A stretch of 64,000 nt of DNA from Lichenostomus cassidix (lineage: Eukaryota > Chordata > Aves > Passeriformes > Meliphagidae): assembly GCA_008360975.2 (NCBI GenBank), contig CM039196.1, positions 6,056,263-6,120,262 on the forward strand, written 5' to 3'. Below the pieces are notes generated by a model. That model had not been told where the DNA came from. It made no database searches and saw only the letters and a list, made by a program, of their open reading frames with translations. The position numbers and the translations under genes are program-made. Of this stretch, positions 53,301-64,000 are shown in pieces (the first letter of the stretch is position 1; every line of letters begins with the position of its first letter).

Positions 53301-56300
53301 GCTGGAGCTCAGGATGGAGCCTGGCTCTCCTGTTTCAGTGTTTGCTGTACCTGATTGCATCTGAAACACCAGGTTGGACTCGGAGAATTAAGTGGCGCAA
53401 TTATGAAGCGGAGGAAAAAACCCACTTATGTGGTGGCTGTGATAAATTAGTCATTTTGTACATCCAAATAGCCAATTATTCCTCTGACTGGCTTATATCT
53501 GACCAATTTGCATGTGCAGTCATGGTAACTGGTTTGCAGATTAGGTGCAGAATTTCATGTGGATCTGATGTTGCGTTTTCGTCTTGCTCCCTTGGAAGCA
53601 AAACACACGGATGAGGTGTTCTGTGTAACTTATTACTGTTAGCTGCTTTGTTTTTTCACTCTCAAAGCTTCTCCAGACTTGAAAGAAACACGATGGCTCA
53701 CTTTTGTAGGTTGGTTTGTTTGTTGTTTTTGATACCAGACGAGACGATGTAAAGTGGTCCCAGCTTCATAGAAGCTGCAGCACAGATTACATTTGTTTTG
53801 GTGTTCTCAACTGCACTGTTTGAGAACTGGGAACTCACTGGTGCTGCAGTGTGTTTCAGAAGAGATATGAAAGGAGAAAATTTTAAAAAAAGCTGGAGGA
53901 AGGAAGGAAGAATAAACTGAAGCAGCTTGGAGTGAGCAAGGGTGAAGTGGTCCCTCGCTGAAGCCAGTGTGAAAACTCTGTCCTCCCTGGTGCCAAATTT
54001 CCATGTCTGCTCTCTGATTTTGATCTGAAGCTGAAAATTAACAAATGGATAGTATATTTAATACTGTACACCTAGAGAGCTAAGTGAAATCTTAATTTGA
54101 AGAATATTAATTATTCAGGTAGCTGAATTTTGCTAGTAGGTTACACATAAGCTCCGTTTCTGTCAGGGATTTGTGTCAATTTAGTGTGCTGTGGACTTTG
54201 TAGAATCTCTGATATGAACAGTCTTTGAAGTGGAGAAATGGTATAAAATATTTGCCAACAGCCAGCCAGCTTTTTAAAAGCTTCATTTGCTTCAAATAAG
54301 TCAGCCTTTTTAAAAAACAAACAAAACCGAGTAGCAAGTACAAGAACAAGAAGATATTTTTTCAAAAGCTGGGTTTTTTATATAGGCTCCAGCAATGCAG
54401 CTGTAGTTACCTTGGTCTCCAGTGCCGCTAAAGACAAATTAAGCTAATAAAACAGTATCTCGCAACATCATACAAATAAATTGGCTAATCTGTATGCAAG
54501 TTTCTTGCTACGCCAAATTTAAACTGCTTGAGCGTTTCCTCTTTTGGTGAGAGAGAGAGGTTTTTATAAACATAACCTTTTCAAGGGTCTGTGGAACAAT
54601 GCCTTGTCAATCACTCAGTCTTCAGGATTTAGGGATTGAAGATGGTATATGTGAGGAAGTATTTTGATGAAGGGATGTATTTATTTTCTTGTGACAGCTT
54701 CATGTTAAACTGAAGAAAGGTTCCAGGGAGGCAGCTGTATCCTCCTGCCTGGTGTTACTCAGATTATTTGGTAGCTGAAGGAGTTCCCTGCTTTCCATCA
54801 TGTCCCAGCTTGTATATGAATAGTATAACGTGTGTGTGGGTGCACATCCATGGGTGAGCAAATGTGTTTTCTCTCCTCTGTGTGCTTAAAACAGTTGGAC
54901 CTGTCCTGTGTTTCTTGTACCCTCCTGCTTGTTCCTTTGCCTGTTCTTTTGGACTGAGCACTGATGGCACTGTATGTTTTTTAGAGTACAGCAGCTCCTG
55001 TGAAGTGTCCTGGTCTTACATAAAGCCTTCTATTAAAATAATTGCAGGTGCACAAGCACCTAGTTTTAAATTCTCTGAGCTGTTTAAACTTGTGAGTTTT
55101 TTCACGTCCTGCTCATTGAATATCAGGGTGTAAGTCATATTAAAACTGGGTGTGAAATTTAATTTTTGCAAATAATTTTCTCTGCAGTAGCTGCTCAAGA
55201 GCCCTTCCAAAGTACTTTCAGCACAGCTTGGGGCAAAGCTGGAAAAATCAGAGTTGAAAATTGGGGCATGTCACTTTCCCCCCTGTCTAGATAAGTTATT
55301 TAATCTCTGTCCCTCCGTTTCTCCTGTAAAACAAGGATAACTTATCTCCCAGTACTTTACTGCTTAGTAGTTGTAAACCCTGCAAGCAGGATCTTTTTGA
55401 TAGGAAGTACATTAAGATTAAAGTACACGGTGTTTTGTTCTGAAGAGTTTGAGGATGAAATTTATAGGCAACTGTAAGCTGCATGTTTGTTTATGATAAA
55501 ATTGGGAGATGAAGTATAAAGGAACAGACACTGGTACTGGCCGTGTAACTTGCAGCTTTACAATACAAACAGCCTCTTGTTTGTGGTGATAAAGGCAAGA
55601 AATCCAGTGTATTCTACCAGCTACAAATAGCTGCATGGGGTAGAGCTTTTCACTCTGTAAAAATGGTCTTTTTCTCATTCTCAAATCAGTCTCTCAGCTG
55701 TTCCTGTTAAAAGGTCCTCTCACTTGTTTAGTGACTGTGAATTTTTGTTACTCTAGCAGGAAAAAGCATCTTTCGCTGCTGAATGTCCTTCAGCCATTGC
55801 TGTTCTCTCCTCCCCCTCCCTTCTCCATATTCTAAGGATTTAGTTTGTGAAATTCCCCCCAATCCTTTGGCTTAATCAGCTGGAAAGTGCAGACAGCAGC
55901 ATGGCAAGGCAGTAGGCTGCTCTGGATGATCATCCTTCCCCCATCCACTGTTCTCTGCCCTGGCTTGATTCTGCAAAATGCTCATGGATTCCTTGCTCTG
56001 GAATTGCACTGGGATTGCTGAGGCGTGTGAGAGTGTCCCACAGAGCTGCCCAGAGCTCATCCCTTCCCCTGCATCCTGCCCTTGGGATTTCTGGCTAGTC
56101 CTCCACAAATGCAGTAGCAGCCCTACTGTACACACACAGGGCTTTGGTTTTCCCCTCACCCCCCAGCTCTTCTGGATATTGTGGGAATATTGGGAATATT
56201 GGCACAGGGGATGAGGTTTGTGTGGATGATGAAGAATTTTGGGGAGGGGAATTAGCTTGGTGGCCTTGGGATATGATTTTATAACTAATATGTGGAGATG

Positions 56301-59020
56301 TCTCTTCACTTCTCTCCAGTGGATACACTATCTTAAAGCTTTTTGGCAACAAGATTCAAAACTGATATTTAATCTTTAACATGGGGAGAGATGAAAAAGG
56401 GAAAGGCATTCCTCCTCAAGACTGTACATTTAGATATTTCTGGATGTGTGTCTGTGGGTTGTTCTTCATTCCCAGCCCCATCCACAAACACAGCTCATCA
56501 TCTCGTGTCATTGATCATTCCCTTGTGGTTTTCAGCCAGAAAATCTCAAAGGCTTTTCATACCTGCTTAGGGGACTTTTTAATAATAATTGGCTGCTGGG
56601 GCAGGTGTCCTGGAAAGCTTTTCAATGGTGGATCAAAATCTAAACTAAAATTAAAAAAAAAAAACAGTAATACCGAAACCCACCCAAACTGTGTAATGCA
56701 TAAAATGAAGATTGTGAGCTGTTTGCTTCCCCAGAATTCACACTGGTGCACTGTTTAACCTCCATGTAGGTTAAATACACCTAAGAGAGGTTGTCTAGTA
56801 CAAGCCTTAGATCTTGCAAAATGAGCAAATTATAGTTTAGGCAGATGTGTGAAAGGCTACTTTAAAAAGAGCAGAGGGCCACATTAAGTGGGTTGTAGCT
56901 GGAATAACCAGGAGAGTTACGCATGGAGCTACTGTAATAATTGCTGCCAGGGCTGGTCTGCATCCCTCACAAGCAAATTACACCCATAGCATGGTATTAA
57001 CGTGTTTGCATGAAACCAGGCTGAGTCTGGGCTAGGGCATTGCCTCCAGACCCTGCCAGAGCTCCAGATCATTGCCTGAAGAGGCAATCTTGCAGTGGCA
57101 GAGGAACATCAAGGAGAAGACTCTCCTTTGGGACTGTATTCCTGTTATTTTGCTGATATCTTTTTAATAAATTCCAACAAAGAGCAGCAGAATACTCAGA
57201 TACAGAGAAGCAGGTAGCTGATCTGTGGGTCAGTGGTCAGAGCTTAGTATATTGTTACTTGGTCATTTTGTTTTTTCCTCTACATTTTGTTGAGTTCTCC
57301 ATCTCTCCATGTACATCATAGATGGGAAAATTGCAGGGCAAGTTGCACAAAGCTGCCTTTCTTGTCATTTCTGCTTAAATCTCACGTGACAGTTGGACAG
57401 AAGCTGTTTTCACTGCTTGAAGTGAGGGGGAGGTGAAATGGGTGGTGGATTTCTAAAGCAAACTATATATACTTATTTTTCTGCAGGCAGGCGGCTTGTG
57501 TTTGTGGTGGTGTGGGCAAGGAAGCACCTCATTACACAATCTATATCAGGTCTGTAGTGGAGAGAGCTTGATTTCCTCCTGGGTACAGATTTATCTCCCA
57601 TGTCAAGTGAGTTTGGATACCCCTGTGGAGGGGATTTATTCTGCCTTTCCTTCCCAGCTGGTGACTGCTGGGGGAGCTGCCTGCAGTGGGAACACAGGGT
57701 GCACTTTGCCTTTTTATGCCTTTATTCCTTTTTCACTCGTTTCTCTTTTTCCCTGCTTTCAGTGGGGCAGTAGGTGCAGGGTGGAGGTGTTTCTAAACCA
57801 CATGAATTGGTTGTGACACCACTCGGCCTCTGTCCAGAGCTGACCAGCCAGGGCCAGTCAGCACCCCTGGGCATGGCCAGACCCATCCGGGCTTGCATCA
57901 CAGCCCTTTGCTCTCGGGAGGGTTGGAAAAAACACAATTTGGCTGTGGCTGGGATTTCCTGGAGCTGCAGCTACATCTCCCCCGAGTGGGGCTGGTGGGT
58001 CGTGAATTGTGCCCCTGCAAAGTACAGGACATAGCAGGGCTGTGCTTCCTCCAGCTGCTGCTGCCTCCCCCAGGGCCACCTTCCCCAGGGCTGTGCTGCC
58101 AGGGCTCGGGTGGATTCAGAGACACCTGGGCGTGCTGGGGCACCTATGGACCCACTGTGGCTGAAAACAAGGGCAGGGAGGCAAATTCGAGTAAATACTG
58201 AAATAATGGAGAGCTAGCCATGCTTGACCCCACCACACCCATGGCCTCCTTCGCCCTGAGGTCAGTGGCTTGCAGGAGGACTGACTCACCCCTGGTTCCT
58301 ACTGAATAAAACATTCTGACTGCAGGCTAAATAGCACTCAGGGCTGGGATTCAATACAGTGCTGTATGGGGGAAAGAGGAGCAGTGTTACACATCCAGGT
58401 TGTCTTTAGAGTGATAATCCTAGATGTCTCTAAGGGTAAATAATTAAAAATAAATTTATTTGTTGATTTAAGTCTCTATATCCCTAGACTGTGGGCAAGT
58501 TCAGGTTTAAAACTTATAGTTTGTCTTGTTGCAGAATCTACTTTTCTCTCATTCCAGTGCTTTTCTCCTTCCAGGAGTGTGGGGATGCCCAGCCAGGTGG
58601 GTTGAGTTGTGAGCCTGGCTTTGGGCAGCTCAGGCTGCGGGCAGATAATGTTATCCCAAGCTGGCATTTGTGCTCTCTGGATTCAGCAGGACACACGGTG
58701 TACAGCGGGAACGGGGGGAAAATGAGCACCATTGTCTGCCAGGGGATAATGTCGGCACAGTGTGAAAGTCAGCTGGAGACTTGGCACAACAGAATTGCAG
58801 TGTGCACACACACGTGGTGCGGGGAGCCCTGGGGACAGCCAGCACTTCCCCCTGCCTGCCTGGCTTCTGCTGGGGCCAGCACCGATGCAGGGTCTAATAT
58901 GGGATTTAATAGGAAGGATGGGGGATCTGGTTTAGTTTGAGTTGCTTTCGTGCATGTCTAGAGAAAACAACGTACAAAAGGGGAAGGAGCAAAGGTCATC
59001 TTGCGCACACGCTGAAAAGT

Positions 59021-59058
59021 GTGGCAAAAATACAGTTCTGTGGCAAAAATACAATGCT
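59021..59058. repeat. 19-bp tandem duplication, two copies
   Basis: GTGGCAAAAATACAGTTCT at 59,021-59,039 is followed by a copy at 59,040-59,058 with two differences near its end. It is slippage-type, of the same unit length as the duplication at 12,405 but of unrelated sequence. Confidence 0.9.
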
Positions 59059-62000
59059 GTTGCATGAATTTTCTTTACCACTCTGGCTTTATTGGACTAG
59101 AGAGGAAATGGGAACCCAAGGGAGGTATGTTGAGGAGTCCAAGGGAAAAATAATTTGTCCAAAAGCTTACAGTTAAATACTAAAAGTTGTCACCTTCCTA
59201 CTACTCATATCTTTCTCCTGTTGTTTTTTCCGCATCAATCTCATAGATTGTTTTTCCCCTGGCTTATTTGCTGACTGTGGGTATGAGGTGCTTGTCTGTT
59301 CTTTCTCAGTTCTGTTCTCCTTGGCCATCTAAAAGAGCCTTCCTTCAGCACTGAGCAGTGGAAGCACAGGCACATGAGAGTGAGCAGCAGAACAGGATCT
59401 GAGTGTTGCTGCGTGTTTTGAGAAATTGTGATCTTTCCCCTGAAGGACTGAGCTCTCAAATCTGAACCTGGCAAGCCCCCTAAATTGGACTTGGCTTTCT
59501 CTGGGAGCTGTAAAACCAGCAAATTTTCAAAACCTCCTGCTAATGGCTTGCTGAGTGAAGATCAATAGAGATGCCGAGAGGAGCCAGGCCTGGAGAAAGA
59601 ACATATAATGTGAGCTGCCTGATTAATTTGCTCTGGAGAATAAAAGCCTTCAGAGATGAGAACAGAGTATAAAATAAGCAGTTATAGACTTACTATCCAC
59701 TGAGTAGAAAATGTTAACTTCTTCAGTCTGGTTAAGGGTTTCCAGCATTAGTTTTGTAATGGCACAGTGCATTTAGTGTGAGAGGGAATAGAGTATGGAT
59801 GAGATCTCTGCCTGTTCCTCTGCCACCCAAAGCCACCTTTACTTCTAGTCCATGTGTCATGTGAGCACTGGGAAGGAGATGTGTTATCTGCTTGTAGTCA
59901 GATCATTAGGTTCATCATTTCCATCGTCAGTGTAGGAGTTTAAACAGCCCTGGCTGTAAACAGCAATAAGAAACTGTTTTCTCCCCTTTCGGGCAGTTTC
60001 AGTCTGTGTTTGAGTACGGCGTTTCTTCAGGAGAATTAGAGTAATCTCTGTTCTCTGAGTCACTTTTAACCATCTTGGTTGGGCAACCACATCAGGGGTG
60101 GAGTGTGCCGTGGGTGAACTGCTGGGTCCCGAAATTGGAGATGGGCAGTGAGCAAAGCAGCCCTTGGAAGTGCTTGCATGCTTGCTTCTCAGGTGCTCCT
60201 AATTCAGAGGACTGATCCTTTCCCGAGCCCAGTGACTTGCATGCTTGTGGTGTTATTTCAGTGTTGTTCTTCTTGATGGTTCAAGTTAAGAGACAAGTCA
60301 GTTTTTCAAAAGAAAAGAACTTTAAAGTATGTTTTCTTGCATGCTCTTCTGTTGCCATGATGCCTATGCTCAGACAATGCTGTTAAAGAAGAGAAATTGG
60401 GAATTTTCCCACATGGATTTTGGCCAAGAGACTGGACTTAATGTTTTCCCTCTGCTTATAAAGGTTTGTTAATCACAAATGTCCATAACCCCCAATATAT
60501 GCCCTGGTGGCTCTTTGCCAGCAGCAAAGGTGTGGTGGTGGCTGACTTTATCCTGGGGTGATTACTTGGGCTTCCTGCACTACCATGTTTCCACTGAGAA
60601 GAAAAATGTTATCCTAAAATCTTGTTTTCATGTTTGTTCTCAAGCTACTTAACATGCATGGTTTATTTTTAGAGAAAACAATGTCAGCCAGATTTGTGCT
60701 AATTGTTGGCAACAGTATGTTAGCCCCTCAAATGCTGACAGGGAGACAATGTTTGGTGATTGCAGCCATGCAAAGCTAAAAATGACTTTAATTAAACAAT
60801 CATGAAGTATACTTTGCAATGTATGAGTAAAATAGTGCGGTTTTTGGATTGGAGTTTTATTTATGTAGTTTTTTTCGCTCAGCTGATTGCAGGTGTTGTG
60901 TGACAAATTGGATCTCATTGTCTTCTGCCTTTAATTATTATTCCTGAACATATGAAAAGATGAAGACTGTGACAAGTCCCTCTCCTCCTGACCCCTCCCC
61001 TTTGCTGGCATTGTACTTGCTCTCTACTTTAATTGCATTTATTTGCGGGTTTTGTTTGGTTTTTAATTTGCTGTAGTAGGGGTTTTGCTGGCGTTTCTTT
61101 GGTTGCATTTTCACAGAGCCTTCTTTTCTTCTTTGAGTATTTGAAGGCCTTGGCTGACTTCACAGTGCTGATGCTCAGCTGAGTGACAAACACGGATTTT
61201 TCTTGTTTTGTGTGTGCAAGCAGAGCATGTTTGGTCCCAGCTTTCTTGCAGGCCAGTTTGTGGGGTGCAGCACAGATGGGTTCCTTGCCTTCCCCATAAG
61301 CTGCCCTTCCTCTCTTGGGTCTGGAGGAGCCCAACAGGTCTGTGACCTCCAGCTGCAGGGCTTTGGTGTGTCCCAAAAAATACCCAAAAATGCTCTTTCT
61401 GTCCAGCCCTGAGCAGCACAGTGCATTTCTTGCCCTTGGTGTTTTGCTCTGTCTCAGGGATGTTCTGAAACCCTCTGGAGTCTGACTTGGTCTGGGAAAG
61501 AACAGCATTTGCCATCTGAGAACACAGAAATAGTTGCTCCCTAGCTGGTGCAATTACCAGCTGACTAATTTGGGAGTGTACTTAGACACCATGTGGTTTA
61601 TTGTCAAGTTTCATTATAATTTCGCGAAATCTTAATAATGAAGTTTGGAAAGGGAAAAAAATCCCCACAACCCAAAAATCCCCACGGTTGGGAATGATAA
61701 ATGTTCTCCAAAGTAATACTATTAAATTTATTTTTAATTTAATTTTTCTTTAAATATGAATATGCTTGTAGAAGTTGATGCTTCTGACTCTAGGGAGGTT
61801 CTTGTTAGCAGCCTGGGGGTCCTGTTGATGGCAATTGTAGTAAATGAATTTTAATAAATATGAAATTATAATTCTGTTCCAATTCTCCTACCCTATTGAA
61901 ATACAATTGTGATTTGGCCTGGAACACACCTTTTTACTTTTGTTTTATAGAATAATGAGGCTTGTGGGGCTGGTTTTTTCTCATTTCTTTTCCTTGAGAA

Positions 62001-63831
62001 ATCAATTATGTATTTTATGTGGTGCCAGAGTAAACAGCACATACCAGAGCAGAGCAAAGAGCACAGCAGCTTGACTCTAATTCCAGTGTTGCATCTTGTC
62101 TACCTTAAATCTCTAGCCATTTTAAAACCACTTAGAATTAATTATTGAGCTTTAAAGCTCCTCTTCTCTGGTGCCTGCCTACAGTAGCCAGCAACAGAAA
62201 GGAGGACTTGGATATAAATAAATGGTGTTGCATTGCATTCTCTGGTTTGAAGACATCTTTTTTCTCCTCATTTGTAACCTTTCAAGTGGAATTGCCTATT
62301 GAAATGTGACTGTTGGTGTTGAATCAAGTGGCAGGGCTCCATGAGACTTCAGAGTGCTGTGCAGTGACAGTGCAGAGGAAATTAGGTGTTTCAAAGGGCT
62401 GAACAAATTAGAAGGCAGAGAGTGCTTCTTACGGCATATTAAAATAGGAGTTTTAAAGGGCCTTTGAACTTATTTTTCAGTGGCTGGGTCAGAAACACGC
62501 TGTTTAGCTTGACAAAACTGCTCTTTCCTCTTTTGTTTGCTTGCATTGCTGGGTCTAGGGGAAGCAAGAAAGGAGGTTTTATATAAGCAAGCTTGTTCAA
62601 AAGCTTCAATCACTTGGGTTTGTTGTTGGTGTTTCCTAAATATTCTTTAGCACTGTTAGCACTGATGTATTTCTGAATTCTTGCTTTGCCATGATTGTTG
62701 TTAAATCCTCCTGCCGGCTGCAGCTCAGACCAGGTCCAGTGTGTGCTGTTGGTTGCTGGAGTTTCTTCCAGAAGGTAAATGTGTGACACCTTTAGAGCAT
62801 CCTCACCACCTCAGCAGTTGCTGTGTACCTGTTCTGTCCCCTCTTATCCCTCCTGGCATCTCTCCCCCGAAATGCCAGGCTGCCTGCTGTGGCCATCTTT
62901 GATCAAACAGCTTTTATTTTCATTCTCTACTGTGAGAAACTGCTCCAATTTTAGTCATGTAGTGGGTAGAAACAAACCAAGAATCTACTTGGAGGAAACA
63001 TAGCGTATCCCAATTAGCCAGAAGAAGCAAGAAGAAAAACATTGAGAGCAAACCCAAGCAAGCAGCCAGGAAAGCCAGCACTGTTTATTTTTGGCAGGAG
63101 CTGCTGAATGGAAGCTGCTTGTAGTTAATGCTGTTGGTGGCAAGACGCAACCAGGGTCAGGTTACAGCTCGGATTCAGTGACCAGTAAATGGTTTTCCTT
63201 TTTCTCTCTCCTCACTTCTTCCCCTTCTCTTGCTTTTGCACAGACCTTTGGAGGACTTCTCTGGCCCTGGGTGCCCCGAGAGGAAGATGCTGGGCTGGTG
63301 AAATGATTTCCAGCAAACCCAGCAGCTCGCTAGCTGCTGCACATTGGCGAGGGCTCTGAGTGCGCCTGTTGTGCTGCTCCTGGCACCGAGAGTGCTGCTT
63401 GTATTTCAAACAGTCAACTTTACAGGGACAGCCAGACTGGGCCAGTGCAGTGACCTGGGCCAGTCCAGCCCTGGCAGAGGGGACAGGAGCTGCTGCAGTG
63501 GCCACAGAGAGCCAGGCTGGCAAGGTTGCCATCAGCATGCGGACAGCGTGTTAAACAGATCGTGTCTTGTGATGCTGCGGTTTGATCACAGCCCAGTGTA
63601 GGAATGAAGCCTTTTGATAGGGGTGAAATGCCCTGCTGGAAGATAAATAGAGGAATTCCTTAGGAAACAATAGGGAGAGCTGCTGGAAGATGGAAGATGT
63701 GTTTGCTGGTGGGTGGGAAGAACCCCTTCCTTTCCCACTCTGCAGCCCTTCTGCCTCTCATCCTCTGTGACTTTCAAAGTCACTTTTTGTTTGCTCCTCT
63801 CTGGAATCTTAAAAGGAGATAAAAGTCATGC

Positions 63832-63929
63832 TAAAAAACCAACTCCACAACAAAAAATAACCACCCTCCCTTTCAAACACAGGCAAACAAACCCAAACAC
63901 ACACAAACAACAACAAAAAACCCAAACAG
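63832..63929. repeat. CA/CAAA-rich low-complexity tract
   Basis: About 100 bases are rich in AAACA, CAACAA and CCCAAACA units, comparable in type to the larger block at 46,448. No retroposon body is recognised beside it. Confidence 0.85.
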
Positions 63930-64000
63930 TTTTAAAACTAAGTTTTGTGTTCTCATTCCCTTCAATTGCTTCACTGCTTGTTTTCTTTCAAGGAGGAAAA

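Noticed and set aside
61029..61553. A 174-codon minus-strand open frame in intron 1.
   Set aside because: No family resemblance, and other overlapping minus-strand frames are also open. Treated as chance.

Overview
This window looks like nuclear DNA from a bird. The evidence is two remnants of CR1 retrotransposons (the dominant avian LINE family), otherwise low repeat density, one sharp CpG island in CpG-poor surroundings, and a recognisable vertebrate coding exon with a long first intron. There are no operons, rRNA, convincing tRNA genes or CRISPR arrays. Most open frames of 60-150 codons have no family resemblance and are chance frames in non-coding DNA.

Layout. (1) 1-35,350: apparently intergenic DNA upstream of the gene. 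It holds two CR1 fragments on the minus strand (about 4,176-4,400 and 23,005-23,063), a few simple repeats, and several short stretches with clustered CpGs or paired binding-site-like motifs that could be conserved regulatory elements. I found no exon here that I can defend. (2) 35,351-35,690: a degenerate C/T-rich minisatellite-like tract. (3) About 35,690-37,320: a CpG-island promoter with GC boxes, a CRE half-site and an NRF1-like half-site, followed by a long, structured 5' leader with CGG runs, a G-quadruplex motif, a T20 run and TTG/TTA microsatellites. The leader has no ATG for 932 bases before the start codon. (4) 36,985-37,278: the first coding exon, 98 codons on the + strand, ending at a GTAAGA donor in phase 0. 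The protein is the N-terminus of an AUTS2/FBRSL1-family chromatin regulator and matches FBRSL1 best. (5) 37,279-64,000: the start of intron 1, which runs off the window. No second coding exon of the family was found.

The window therefore holds one gene 5' end, its promoter, an upstream intergenic flank and a large intron of at least 26.7 kb. I see no undescribed multi-gene system. The more interesting signals are the ATG-free structured leader, candidate regulatory elements upstream, perfect inverted repeats, and a small G-over-C excess in the sampled rows of the intron.
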